This document shows positions 50,642 to 59,161 of a stretch of DNA of 64,000 nucleotides, one piece after another (position 1 is the first letter of the stretch; every line of letters begins with the position of its first letter). The position numbers were made by a program, and so were the translations under genes. The notes beneath the pieces are model-generated. The model was not told the DNA's origin. It saw only the letters and a program-made list of their open reading frames with translations, and did not search any database. The stretch lies in contig DAOUJG010000016.1 of assembly GCA_034423015.1 (NCBI GenBank), positions 1 through 64,000 on the forward strand, given 5' to 3'. The DNA comes from JAGWBJ01 sp034423015. Its GTDB lineage: Bacteria > Chloroflexota > Dehalococcoidia > Lucifugimonadales > JAGWBF01.

Positions 50642-51726
50642 TCCAGCACCATGATGGAGTTGGACTTGATGACCAGGAACACCTCCTGGCCCTTCCGGAG
50701 CTCCAGGGACTCCAACGCCTCGGGGGTGATCTCCACCAGGAGGGGCGCCCCCACGTCGGCGTACAGCATCACGGCCCCGCCGATGCGGTGGACGCTCTGT
50801 ATGCGCCCCTCCAGGATGTTCCGCGCGCTGATGCCCCGGGGCCGGTCCACTGCCACGATGATGTCCCCGGCCCTGATGGCCACGGAGATCACGTCGCCGT
50901 CCCCCACGTCGGGAGGCGCCGCGGGTATCCACAGGGTGGCGTCGCCCAGGGCCGCGGCGACCAGGCTGTCGCCGGGACCCCGGCCGGATACCGTAACGTC
51001 CAGCAGGTTCTCCAGGCTCCCGCCCTCCACCAGGGAGTGGACGAAGGGGTTCAGCAGCACCCTTCGCGGGTGGTCGAAGGCGAGCTGCCTGCCCCGGGAG
51101 ATGACCAGCGCCCGGTCGGCGATGGCCAGCACCTCGGAGATGTTGTGGGAGACGTACACCATGGGGATGCCAAGCTCCCGGTAGACGTCCTTCAGGTACC
51201 GCAGAATCCGACCTCTCAGGGAGAGGTCCAGGGATGCCAGGGGCTCGTCCAGGAGGAGCAGCTCCGGGGAGGTGGCCAGGGCTCGGGCCAGGGCCACCCG
51301 CTGGGCCTCCCCGGTGGACAGGTTCGCAGGCCGCCTGTCCACCAGCGCCTCCAGGTCCAGAAGCTGCACCAGCCGCTCCGGCTGGATACGCCGCTGCTCC
51401 GGGGGGGTCAGGTCGTAGCCGAACAGGATGTTCTGCCAGACGCTGCGGTGAGGGAACAGGAGGCTCTCCTGGAACATGTAGCCGACCCGCCGACTCTCGG
51501 GCCTCAGGTCCACCCTGCCCGGGGAGGCGAACAGGGTCCGCCCTCCCAGGACTATGCTCCCCTCGTCGGGGGCTACCAGGCCCGCGATGCTGTTCAGCAG
51601 CGTGGTCTTCCCGCTGCCCGAGGGGCCGAAGACGGCGGTAATCCCGTGGGGGATGGATGCCTCGACCTCCAGGGTGAGGGCCGGGTACGACTTGCGCACG
51701 CGGACTTCCACGGCGGCGGCTCCCAT
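50638..51726 (-). CDS. modC: Molybdate ABC transporter ATP-binding protein
   Basis: A 362-residue ABC ATPase. Walker A GPSGSGKTTLLN, signature NLSTGEAQRVALARAL (LSTGE in place of LSGGQ), Walker B LLLLDEPLASLDL and H-loop VYVSHN are in order. The C-terminal third has two TOBE/Mop-like segments typical of ModC. It powers molybdate or tungstate import with ModB (3 nt upstream) and ModA. The last bases overlap the stop of the convergent gene. Confidence 0.92.
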   Translation of the reverse strand: MGAAAVEVRVRKSYPALTLEVEASIPHGITAVFGPSGSGKTTLLNSIAGLVAPDEGSIVLGGRTLFASPGRVDLRPESRRVGYMFQESLLFPHRSVWQNILFGYDLTPPEQRRIQPERLVQLLDLEALVDRRPANLSTGEAQRVALARALATSPELLLLDEPLASLDLSLRGRILRYLKDVYRELGIPMVYVSHNISEVLAIADRALVISRGRQLAFDHPRRVLLNPFVHSLVEGGSLENLLDVTVSGRGPGDSLVAAALGDATLWIPAAPPDVGDGDVISVAIRAGDIIVAVDRPRGISARNILEGRIQSVHRIGGAVMLYADVGAPLLVEITPEALESLELRKGQEVFLVIKSNSIMVLD

Positions 51727-51728
51727 GG

Positions 51729-52400
51729 CTACGCCACGGCCCGCCTGGCCAGCCGCTGGTGCACGGCCAGGGCCACGAAAGCGAGGACCAGGCTGGCGAC
51801 TATCAGCCGCACCGCCGCCGCGTCGTCCCCGACCTGGAGGCGGTTGAAGATGAACAGGGGGACCGTCTGGGTGCTGCCCGGGATGTTGCCCGCCACGACG
51901 ATGGTCGCCCCGAACTCCCCGAGGCCCCTGGCGAAGGCCAGGAGCACCGCGGCCAGGATTCCCCGGTGCGCCAGTGGGATGGTCACCGTGAAGAAGGTCC
52001 GCAGGGGCCCCGCCCCCAGGCTACGGGCAGCCAGCTCCAGGCGCGGGTCCACCCCGGACATGGCGATCTCGATGGACCTGACCATCAGGGGCATCGCCAC
52101 CAGACCGGCCGCCAGGGCCGCCGCCACCCAGGTGAAGACCACGTCAACGCCGAAGAGCGCCCTCGCCGCCGCCCCGACGGGGCCGTCGCGGCCCAGCACC
52201 AGCAGCAGGAAGTAGCCGGTCACCACCGGCGGCAGCACCAGCGGGAAGGAGACCACCGTGTCCAGGGCGGCCTTTCCTGGCACGTTGGACTTGGCCAGCA
52301 GCCACCCCAGCAGCAGCGCCACGGGGAGGCCCAGGGCGGTCCCCAGGGCCGCCACCTGCAGGGACAGGGCTATGACCCGGAGCTCGTCGGACGACAACAC
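51729..52400 (-). CDS. modB: Molybdate ABC transporter permease
   Basis: A 223-residue membrane permease with five or six hydrophobic segments and the EAA-like coupling loop ELAARSLGAGPLRTFFTVTIPL. It forms the channel for ModC. I choose GTG 52400 (MLSSDELRVIALSLQV), with GGGAGGG 7 nt upstream; an in-frame start at 52460 adds 20 residues without family support. It follows modA by 77 nt. Confidence 0.9.
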   Translation of the reverse strand: MLSSDELRVIALSLQVAALGTALGLPVALLLGWLLAKSNVPGKAALDTVVSFPLVLPPVVTGYFLLLVLGRDGPVGAAARALFGVDVVFTWVAAALAAGLVAMPLMVRSIEIAMSGVDPRLELAARSLGAGPLRTFFTVTIPLAHRGILAAVLLAFARGLGEFGATIVVAGNIPGSTQTVPLFIFNRLQVGDDAAAVRLIVASLVLAFVALAVHQRLARRAVA

Positions 52401-52477
52401 TCGAATACCCTCCCATCCAGCCGCCTGGACACGGGAAGCGCCGCGGCATCCCCGCGGCATCCGGGTGTCGGCGGCGG

Positions 52478-53227
52478 TTACTCCAGGGGAACGAAGCCCA
52501 GGTCCCGGAGGACCTGCCGCCCCGTCTCCCCGGACAGGTACGTCAGAAAGGCGAGGGCCGCGTCCTGGCGGGACGAGCGGGAGAGGACCGCCCCCGGGTA
52601 CGAGATGGGCGCGTGGGAGCCGGCGGGGAAGGGTGCAACCACCCGGAACCCCTGTCCTCCGCCCACGTCGGTCCGGTAGACGATGGCGGCGTCGACGTTC
52701 CCAGTCTTCACGTAGCCCAGGGCGGCGCGGACGTCCCGCCCCAGGATGGTCCTGGGGGACAGGGCCTCCCAGAGCCCCAAGGACCGCAGCGCCTCCCGGG
52801 CGTAGGCTCCGGCGGGGGCAAGGTCCGGGTCTGCCATGGCGACGCGTACGTTCCCCGAGGCCAGGTCCTCCACAGAGGCCAGCCGGGTGTCCCCCCGGGC
52901 GGTGACCAGGACAAGCCGGTTGGACAGCAGCGCCCTCCGCGTCCCCGGCGCCAGCAGACCGCGGTCTTCCAGCAGGTCCATGGGCTGGTCCCCGGCGGAT
53001 ATGAACACGTCGGCTGGTGCGCCCCGGACTATCTGACGGGCCAGGGCCCCCGAGCCGCCCACGTTGCGCTTCACCCGCACCCCCTCGGCCTCGGTGAACC
53101 CCCGCTCCAGCCTCTCCATGGCGTCGGTGAGGCTGGCGGCAACGAACACCAGTACCTCCTCCTCGCCGTTTCCGCAGGCCGGGGCGGCCATGGCCACGGC
53201 CAGGAGGAGGCCCAGGAGCGCCCTCAC
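52478..53227 (-). CDS. modA: Molybdate-binding periplasmic lipoprotein
   Basis: A 249-residue ModA. The signal segment RALLGLLLAVAMAAPACG ends at a probable lipid-modified Cys; the binding domain follows with VFVAASLTDAMERL, GGSGALARQIVRGAPADVFIS and VYRTDV. It captures molybdate or tungstate outside the membrane. The start is GTG 53227, 2 nt after the formamidase stop, so translational coupling is likely; no separate Shine-Dalgarno is visible. Longer in-frame sequence upstream is out-of-frame formamidase DNA. Confidence 0.9.
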   Translation of the reverse strand: MRALLGLLLAVAMAAPACGNGEEEVLVFVAASLTDAMERLERGFTEAEGVRVKRNVGGSGALARQIVRGAPADVFISAGDQPMDLLEDRGLLAPGTRRALLSNRLVLVTARGDTRLASVEDLASGNVRVAMADPDLAPAGAYAREALRSLGLWEALSPRTILGRDVRAALGYVKTGNVDAAIVYRTDVGGGQGFRVVAPFPAGSHAPISYPGAVLSRSSRQDAALAFLTYLSGETGRQVLRDLGFVPLE

Positions 53228-53229
53228 GG

Positions 53230-54105
53230 CTAGCCGATCTGTTCCAGTACCTGCCTGGACAGCATCATCTTCACCGGGCTGATGGGGCGGAAGGTGCGGG
53301 ACACCCGTACGTCCCCCGCCAGGCTGAGGAGGCTGTACGCGTCGTAGGGCTTCATCCCCTTCTCGTCCACCAGGAAGTCCACCATGTCGCGCACGGCCTG
53401 CTTCATGGCGGGCCCCAGGTCGTCGCCGTAGGAGAGGGTGACAAAGTGCTCGGGCGTCACGGCCCGGGGGCCCTTGATGTTCATGCCCTTCTCCAGGGTG
53501 ATCCGCACGTGCAGCTCCGCCTCGCACTCCCCGCCGGTGCCGGCCACGGCGCCGTCTCCCACCACGGCGTGGCAGTCGCCGAAGGCCAGCAGGCCCCCTT
53601 CGACGAACACGGGCATGTACAGGACGCTGCCCTCCACCAGCTCCTTCATGTCGATGTCTCCCCCGTAGGGCCCGCTGTCGCTGGCGGTGTTCTGGAGGTA
53701 GGTCGGAGTGGTGGCCACCAGGCCGGGGGAGGGTCTCACGGGGATCTTGATGCCGCCCGGGAACACCACGTTGCCGCCCTCTATGGGCATGACCGTGGCG
53801 TACCCCTCGTCGAACTCGGCCTCCAGGAACCCCCTTCCCGGCATCACCAGGTGTACCGCCTCGTTGCCGGGCACGATTCTCATCAGGTCGATCCTCAGGG
53901 CGTCGCCGGGAGCGGCCCCCTCCACGTAGATGGGCCCGGTGGCCGGCCCCTTCAGGGTGCGCTCACTCACCTCGGCCGGGTCCCGCAGCCCCTGAAAGGC
54001 GTCCCAGGTCTCCACTATCAGCTCCTCGCCCGAGGCGATGGTGATGGCCGGCTCTCCTTTGGGGTCCAGGACGTAGATGTGGTTGTCCTTGGTGAGACGC
54101 TTCAC
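53230..54105 (-). CDS. Acetamidase/formamidase family protein
   Basis: A 291-residue member of the FmdA/AmdA family, zinc enzymes that hydrolyse formamide or acetamide to ammonia and the acid. Landmarks are GPIYVEGAAPGDALRIDL, DSGPYGGDIDMKEL, LAFGDCHAVVGDGAVAGTG and the Glu-rich ECEAELHV. The start is GTG 54105 with AAGGAGG upstream. It is coupled to modA, a curious pairing: formamidase is not molybdenum-dependent, but formate released from formamide is oxidised by Mo/W formate dehydrogenases. No formate dehydrogenase gene is seen here. Confidence 0.88.
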   Translation of the reverse strand: MKRLTKDNHIYVLDPKGEPAITIASGEELIVETWDAFQGLRDPAEVSERTLKGPATGPIYVEGAAPGDALRIDLMRIVPGNEAVHLVMPGRGFLEAEFDEGYATVMPIEGGNVVFPGGIKIPVRPSPGLVATTPTYLQNTASDSGPYGGDIDMKELVEGSVLYMPVFVEGGLLAFGDCHAVVGDGAVAGTGGECEAELHVRITLEKGMNIKGPRAVTPEHFVTLSYGDDLGPAMKQAVRDMVDFLVDEKGMKPYDAYSLLSLAGDVRVSRTFRPISPVKMMLSRQVLEQIG

Positions 54106-54122
54106 CGGTATTCCTCCTTACT

Positions 54123-54181
54123 GGGGTTGGGCTTGACTGAGGTTGGGCTTGCTGGAGTTGGCCGGACTGGAGTTGGCCGGG
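54123..54181. repeat. Short imperfect tandem repeats upstream of the formamidase gene
   Basis: Two units of ggttgggctt(gactga) and two of ggagttggccgg(act) follow one another between the formamidase ribosome binding site and the uspA stop codon. Confidence 0.65.
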
Positions 54182-54212
54182 CGCCGGAACGGCCGGCGAG
54201 GGTCCGAGAGGG

Positions 54213-54692
54213 CTAGCCGGGGGTCTCCGACGGGAGGACCAGGACCGGCACCTCGCCGGAGCGGATGATGCGGTCGGTCACGCTGCCCAGGAGCATCCGC
54301 TTGAACCCCCCGTAGCCGTGGGTGCTTATCACGACCAGGTCGATGCCGTTCTCCAGGGCGTACTCCAGGATCTTCTCGTGGGCGTAACCTTCCACCACCG
54401 CCGTCTCCGCCTTGGCGCCCTCGTCTCGCAGCCGCGAAGCGAGGTCATCCAGGTACCTGCGGGCGACGGCCTTGTCCCGGTCGATCTCCTCCCGGGCCTG
54501 CCGCATGGTGTCGACCCCCGCGTAGAGGGCGTGTATGTTCGACCCCCTCATGGCGTCGATCTCCGGACGCCGGGAGACCACCTGCAGCAGGTGCAGGGTC
54601 GCGCCCAGGGGGTTTGCCAGCTCCGCGGCCTTCTGGAGCGCCTTTTCCGACAGATCGGACCCGTCCAGGGGGACCAGTACCCGCTGATACAT
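54213..54692 (-). CDS. Universal stress protein, UspA family
   Basis: A 159-residue single Usp domain. It begins MYQRVLVPLDGSDLSEKAL and ends with the ATP-binding motif STHGYGGFKRMLLGSVTDRI (GxxG-9x-GS) and VPVLVLPS. ATP-binding Usp proteins take part in stress survival. ATG 54692 is set by the family N-terminus. It lies 8 nt after the SnoaL-like gene and 107 nt before formamidase, separated from the latter by short repeats. Confidence 0.92.
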   Translation of the reverse strand: MYQRVLVPLDGSDLSEKALQKAAELANPLGATLHLLQVVSRRPEIDAMRGSNIHALYAGVDTMRQAREEIDRDKAVARRYLDDLASRLRDEGAKAETAVVEGYAHEKILEYALENGIDLVVISTHGYGGFKRMLLGSVTDRIIRSGEVPVLVLPSETPG

Positions 54693-54700
54693 GCCGGTTT

Positions 54701-55069
54701 CTACCCTCCGTTGGGATCGTCTATCACGAACAGCCAGTCGCCGTTGGGCTGGCGGCGGGCCACCTCCCTGCTGTGGCCCGTCGTGTTTGCGGCGCTGCCG
54801 TCGGGATTGGTGCCCGTCAGCGACCAGGAGCCGTACAGCAGGGCGATGTCCCCCGACTCGACGGCCTCGACTTCTATGGTGATAGTGGGCTTCATCGCCA
54901 CGATATCCGCCAGCACCTTGCGTATGGCGTCCTTGCCGGTAGCCACGTTCCCGGGTGCGACCACAAAGGCGGCGTCGGGCTCGTACAGGGCCAGGGCGGA
55001 CTCCACGTCCCCAGCGGTGAGGAACTGTCCGATCATCGTGTCCAGGTCTTCGGGCTTGCGTGCGGGCAT
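54701..55069 (-). CDS. SnoaL/DUF4440-like small protein
   Basis: A 122-residue protein of the NTF2-like fold. The pattern FLTAGDVESALALYEPDAAFV, GKDAIRKVL and the closing DWLFVIDDPN is typical of SnoaL/DUF4440 proteins (SgcJ-like). Members are either small enzymes or ligand-binding proteins; no catalytic residue can be assigned here. It precedes the uspA gene by 8 nt, so they likely share a transcript. TATAAT at 55138-55133 on the minus strand may be its -10 box. Confidence 0.75.
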   Translation of the reverse strand: MPARKPEDLDTMIGQFLTAGDVESALALYEPDAAFVVAPGNVATGKDAIRKVLADIVAMKPTITIEVEAVESGDIALLYGSWSLTGTNPDGSAANTTGHSREVARRQPNGDWLFVIDDPNGG

Positions 55070-55180
55070 GTCGCCACCCCGGTATCGTATCCAGGACCGG
55101 CCTGTGCGTTATGCTTCGGGCCTGTACGTGGGGATTATAACACGCCGCCTGGCGGCGATTCGGCGCCGGCTTCCCGTTCC

Positions 55181-55210
55181 TTGACACCCGGGGCGGCCAA
55201 AAAATATCAT
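55181..55210 (+). promoter_or_regulatory. Predicted promoter for the ICL/PEPM-family lyase
   Basis: TTGACA (55181-55186) and TATCAT (55205-55210) are 18 nt apart, about 50 nt before ATG 55263. Confidence 0.6.
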
Positions 55211-55262
55211 ACGGTGGAAGCTGCACTAGGAGCGTCCGGAAGGGCGCGTAAGGAGGTCCCCC

Positions 55263-56159
55263 ATGGCATCGGTGCGAAGCGACCTGCGGGCCCGGCTGGA
55301 CCGGGGAGAGACGGTAGTGGCCCCCGGCGCCTACGACCCCATAGGGGCCCGCGTCGTGGAGTCCCTGGGATTCCACGCCGTCTACACCGGCGGCTACATG
55401 TCCGGCGCCCACCTGGCGGTCTCCGAGCCCCTGATGACCATGACCGAGCAGGTGGAGGTGGCCCAGAGGGTGGCCCGTGCCGCCGACCTGCCCGTCATCT
55501 GCGACGGAGGGGCGGGATACGGCGACCCCGTCCACACCATGCGGGCCGTCAGGGCCTACGAGGACGCGGGGCTGGCGGGAATCCACATCGAGGACCAGGT
55601 GTACCCCAAGAGGGCCTCATACCACATGGGCCTGGAGCACGTCACCCCCATGGATGAGCTGGTCGAGAAGATGAAGTACGCCCTCCAGGCCCGGAGGGAC
55701 AGGGACTTCCTCATCATCGGACGGACCGACGCCTTCTCCGCCGTGGAGGGCAACATGGAGGAGGCGATACGGCGCGGCCTGGCGATGAGGGACCTGGGCG
55801 TCGACCTTGTGATGCCCCGGGGGGTGAGGGAGCCGAAGGACCTGGAGGAGTACCGCAAGGGGGTCCCCGACGTGCCCCTGCTGGTGATCGCGGGGCACGA
55901 CGACATCTCCGTCCAGCAGTACACGGACCTGGGGTACCAGATCATCATCTACGCCACCACGCCCATAATCACCGCGGCCATGGCCATGATGGAGGCCTAC
56001 CAGAGCCTGAAGGACACCGGCTACATCGGCATAAACGCCACGGAGGTGGCGGCCCGCCGCCGCAGGGTGGAGGCGCTGATCAGCCTACCCGAGTACTACG
56101 AGGTCGAAGCCGCGACCACCGAGAGGGCGTACCAGGCCCACGAGCGGGCGCCGACCTAG
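55263..56159 (+). CDS. Isocitrate lyase/PEP mutase superfamily lyase
   Basis: A 298-residue protein of the ICL/PEPM barrel superfamily. GAYDPIGARVVESLGF, CDGGAGYGDP (metal-binding Asp), AGIHIEDQVYPKR and IGRTDAFSA are visible. The catalytic KKCGH loop of isocitrate and methylisocitrate lyases is missing: the sequence after PKR is ASYH. A C-C or P-C lyase/hydrolase acting on a small oxoacid, such as oxaloacetate decarboxylase or a dimethylmalate-lyase-like enzyme, is more likely than isocitrate lyase. AAGGAGG lies 5 nt before the ATG. It converges on the MFS gene. Confidence 0.82.
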   Translation: MASVRSDLRARLDRGETVVAPGAYDPIGARVVESLGFHAVYTGGYMSGAHLAVSEPLMTMTEQVEVAQRVARAADLPVICDGGAGYGDPVHTMRAVRAYEDAGLAGIHIEDQVYPKRASYHMGLEHVTPMDELVEKMKYALQARRDRDFLIIGRTDAFSAVEGNMEEAIRRGLAMRDLGVDLVMPRGVREPKDLEEYRKGVPDVPLLVIAGHDDISVQQYTDLGYQIIIYATTPIITAAMAMMEAYQSLKDTGYIGINATEVAARRRRVEALISLPEYYEVEAATTERAYQAHERAPT

Positions 56160-56271
56160 TACGGAGCGCCCGGGCGCCACCCTGACCTTGTGGGGCCTCC
56201 CTTGCGGAGGCCCAGTCGCCCTCCCTGACCGGCTTGGCCGCCCTGACGCAGAGACGGAGCCCCAAGCGGAG

Positions 56272-57576
56272 CTAGGCGGCCCGGCGGGCGGTCCCGCGGC
56301 GGGGTACCCTTTGGGGAGGCCGGGGCCTTCGCACCGCCAGGTAGAAGAGGGCGGCCAGGCCGTAGAAGGGCGCGAAGGTCAGCAGCACCAGCTTGTAACT
56401 GTCCGTCGTGTCGAAGACCCACCCGGCGTAGATGGGCGTGAACAGCATGCCGATGTTGAAGCAGGTGCTCATTATGCCCATCAGGGTGGCGAAGCTCTTC
56501 CGGCCGAAGAAGTTGCCCAGCAGCACCCAGTTCAGGGTGCTTCCCCCCTGCTCCACGGCCAGCAGCACCACGAACACGTACACCGCCAGGTTGCCCTCCA
56601 GCCCCAGCAGGCCCAGGGTCGCCAGCCCTCCCAGGGCCATGCTGGCGCCGATCAGCGGCTGGATGGGCAGCCGGTCACCCAGGAACCCGGCCATCAGCCG
56701 TGTGGGCACCGACAGGAAGAACAGCAGGGAGAACAGGAAGCCCGCCGTTTCCCTGTCGACCCCCTTCCACACGAACATCTCGACCATGTGGAGGGATACG
56801 GCCCCCCAGAGCCCTATCCTGAGCACGGTGGCCGTCAGCAGGACCCAGTAGGCGCCGGTGGCCAGGGCCTCCCTGACGGAGAAGTCCACCGGAGGCGTCT
56901 CGGCTGCGGGTCCCGCCGCGGGGGCGTCCCTGCCGTCGCCGGCCTGATCCCCGTCGGGAAGCAGGCCCATGCTCTCGGGAGAGCGGCGGACGACCAGGGC
57001 CAGGGGCACCACGACGACGCACATGAAGATGCCCGAGTAGAGCATCACCTCCCGCCACCCCAGGGAGTGGACCCCCAGGGTGACCAGGGGCAGGATGACG
57101 GCGCCGCCCGAGGAGAAGCCGGTGATGCAGATGGACATGGCCATGGAGCGCCGCCGCACGAACCAGGTGTTCACGGCGCTCAGGAGGGTCTGCCCCATGC
57201 CCGCGCTGCGCCCCGCCGAGACTATCAGGACGAACACGGCCAGGAAGACCCAGTAGCTGTCCACCCGGTGGAGGAGGACGTATCCCGCGCCGGCCATGAG
57301 CCCGCCGACCAGTATCATGGGCCGGGGGCCGAAGACGTCCACCAGGCGGCCCACGAAGGGGCCCGCGATGCTGCCCTCGGCCCGGGATGTGGCGAATATG
57401 ATGGAGGTCTGGGCGCTGTTGAGGCGCAGGTCCTCCTTGATGGGGCCGAAGAAGATGCTGTTGCTCTGCCAGAAGAGCCCGCCGGACAGGGCGCCCAGCA
57501 CGAAGGTGGACACGATGATCCACCAGCCGTAGTAGACGCGGCCGACCCTGGCCCGGAAACGGGCTACGGAGGCCAT
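56272..57576 (-). CDS. Major facilitator superfamily transporter
   Basis: A 434-residue MFS protein with about 12 hydrophobic segments in two halves joined by a charged cytoplasmic loop (about residues 195-225, rich in Gly/Asp/Ala). The family motif between helices 2 and 3 is visible as GRLVDVFGPR. The shape is that of monocarboxylate or oxalate/formate-type antiporters (MCT-like). ATG 57576 starts MASVARFRARVGRVYYGWWI, with YYGWWI typical of that group; longer in-frame sequence is shadow DNA. It follows the isomerase-like genes by 17 nt, so it probably imports their carboxylate substrate. Confidence 0.85.
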   Translation of the reverse strand: MASVARFRARVGRVYYGWWIIVSTFVLGALSGGLFWQSNSIFFGPIKEDLRLNSAQTSIIFATSRAEGSIAGPFVGRLVDVFGPRPMILVGGLMAGAGYVLLHRVDSYWVFLAVFVLIVSAGRSAGMGQTLLSAVNTWFVRRRSMAMSICITGFSSGGAVILPLVTLGVHSLGWREVMLYSGIFMCVVVVPLALVVRRSPESMGLLPDGDQAGDGRDAPAAGPAAETPPVDFSVREALATGAYWVLLTATVLRIGLWGAVSLHMVEMFVWKGVDRETAGFLFSLLFFLSVPTRLMAGFLGDRLPIQPLIGASMALGGLATLGLLGLEGNLAVYVFVVLLAVEQGGSTLNWVLLGNFFGRKSFATLMGIMSTCFNIGMLFTPIYAGWVFDTTDSYKLVLLTFAPFYGLAALFYLAVRRPRPPQRVPRRGTARRAA

Positions 57577-57593
57577 GTTGCCCGGTTTCGGAC

Positions 57594-58328
57594 CTAGACG
57601 GCGGCCTTGGCCAGGGAGTCGATGAGGGAGCCGAACCCGGGTCTGGGCTCGATGTCCAGCAGCTTGAACGCGGCCCAGACGGTGGCCTGGTTGGAGGTTA
57701 TCACGGGCCGGGACAGGCGCCGCTCCAGGTCCGCCGCCACCTCCATGGACCTCCACGCGGTGCAGGAGCAGAAGAGGGCCTCGGCTTCGGGACGGCACGC
57801 TTTGGTGGAGAATTCAAGGACCGACTCCGGGGGCTGGTCGCAGATGCCGGAGTTGCCCGTTGCCGAGGCCGCGGGCTCGCCGTCCACGTTCAGCACGTCA
57901 AAGCCGCACTCCGTGTAGTAGTCTTTCAGCCGCTCGTCCCGCCAGTCCCCGTAGGGGCTGGTGACGGAGATGGTCTTGACGCCCATGTGGGCCAGGGCGT
58001 CGGCGGCAGCCGGGGCCGTCGCAGCGGCCGGCAGTCCCGACGCCGCCTCGATGGAGGCCAGCAGCTCCTGGTCGTAGCCCCGTCCCTTGTAGAAGCTGCC
58101 GCCGGTGCAGGCGTACACGATCAGGTCCACCGACGCGGTGGCCAGGTACCTGGCAGCCTGCTCCACGTCGGAGTTCATCCTGTCCACGATGTCGGTGGTC
58201 GTCGCCTCGTCCATCCACATCCTGTGGGAGTGGAGGGTCACGTCCCTGGGGGCGGCCATCCTGAAGTCCGGCTCCACCGTGGTGTTGGTGGAGGGCACGA
58301 TGAGGCCTATGCGCTTTCGGATCGCCAT
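57594..58328 (-). CDS. Asp/Glu racemase superfamily protein (maleate isomerase/arylmalonate decarboxylase-like), copy 1
   Basis: A 244-residue protein. The N-terminus RKRIGLIVPSTNTTVEPDFR, Cys74 in VYACTGGSFY and the Cys187-x-Cys189 pair in CSCTAWRS fit maleate cis-trans isomerase/arylmalonate decarboxylase-like enzymes, which use one or two Cys for proton transfer or nucleophilic catalysis. Having Cys at both positions favours an isomerase or racemase over a decarboxylase. GGAGG lies 6 nt before ATG 58328. It is the second of a tandem pair and is followed by the MFS transporter. Confidence 0.82.
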   Translation of the reverse strand: MAIRKRIGLIVPSTNTTVEPDFRMAAPRDVTLHSHRMWMDEATTTDIVDRMNSDVEQAARYLATASVDLIVYACTGGSFYKGRGYDQELLASIEAASGLPAAATAPAAADALAHMGVKTISVTSPYGDWRDERLKDYYTECGFDVLNVDGEPAASATGNSGICDQPPESVLEFSTKACRPEAEALFCSCTAWRSMEVAADLERRLSRPVITSNQATVWAAFKLLDIEPRPGFGSLIDSLAKAAV

Positions 58329-58384
58329 TTCACACCTCCGGTCGACGTTGACTCTCTTGGACGTGGGGGCCCCGCGGCGCTCGG

Positions 58385-59122
58385 CTAGACGGGCGCCTTG
58401 ACCAGGGAGTCGATCAGGGAGCCCAACCCGGGCTTGGGGTCGATGTCCAGGCGCTTGAAGGAGGCCCAGATGGTGGCCTGGTTGGAGGTCACCACGGGCC
58501 GGGACAGGCGGCGCTCCAGCTCAGCCGCGATCTCCAGGGAGCGCCACGCCGTGCACGAGCAGAAGTGGGCGTCGGCCTCGGGACGGCATTGCTGGGTGGA
58601 GAACTCCAGTATCTCCTCGGGGTCCCGGTCGCTGATGGCGTAGCCGCCGGCGGCGACCACGTTGGGCTCCCCGTCCACGTTGAGCACCTCGAAACCGGCG
58701 TCGGTATAGTACTCGGCCAGCCGCTCGTTGGACCACTCGGGATAGGGGGTCGTCACCGACACCCTGGCCGCTCCCTGGGACCTCAGGGCCTCCGCGGCTG
58801 CGGTGGCCGTGGCGACGGTGGGTACTCCGGCGATCCCCTCGATGGTCCTGATCATCTCCTGGTCGAAGCCCCATCCGCGGTAGAAGCTGCCGGTGGTGCA
58901 GGCGTAGACCACCAGGTCCATGCCTGCGGTGGCCAGGTACCTTGCAGCCTTCTCCATGTCCTCGTTCATCCGGTCCATGATCTCGGACATGGGGCCCTCG
59001 CCCGCGATGAACATACGGTGGGTGTGTATCGTCACGTCGTCGGGCGCCGCCATGCGGAAGTCCGGCTCGGCCGCCGTGTTGGAAGATGGAAGGATCAGCC
59101 CTATGCGCTTTCGGATCGCTAT
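58385..59122 (-). CDS. Asp/Glu racemase superfamily protein, copy 2, apparent ATA start
   Basis: A 245-residue paralogue of the gene at 57594, with the same Cys residues (VYACTTGSFY and CSCTAWRS) and ends (LGSLIDSLVKAPV). The family start region (IAIRKRIGLILPSSN) is in frame, but the codon aligned with the ATG of copy 1 is ATA (59122-59120), with GGAGGT 6 nt upstream at the same place. No ATG, GTG or TTG occurs in frame between there and the next upstream stop codon. The first ATG (59053) would delete 23 conserved residues. Either ATA (or a neighbouring ATC) initiates, or the base is wrong in this assembly, or the gene is being lost. Confidence 0.75.
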   Translation of the reverse strand: MAIRKRIGLILPSSNTAAEPDFRMAAPDDVTIHTHRMFIAGEGPMSEIMDRMNEDMEKAARYLATAGMDLVVYACTTGSFYRGWGFDQEMIRTIEGIAGVPTVATATAAAEALRSQGAARVSVTTPYPEWSNERLAEYYTDAGFEVLNVDGEPNVVAAGGYAISDRDPEEILEFSTQQCRPEADAHFCSCTAWRSLEIAAELERRLSRPVVTSNQATIWASFKRLDIDPKPGLGSLIDSLVKAPV

Positions 59123-59161
59123 GTCAAACCTCCGTACTCCCCTGTCCCGGGGGCTTCGAAT

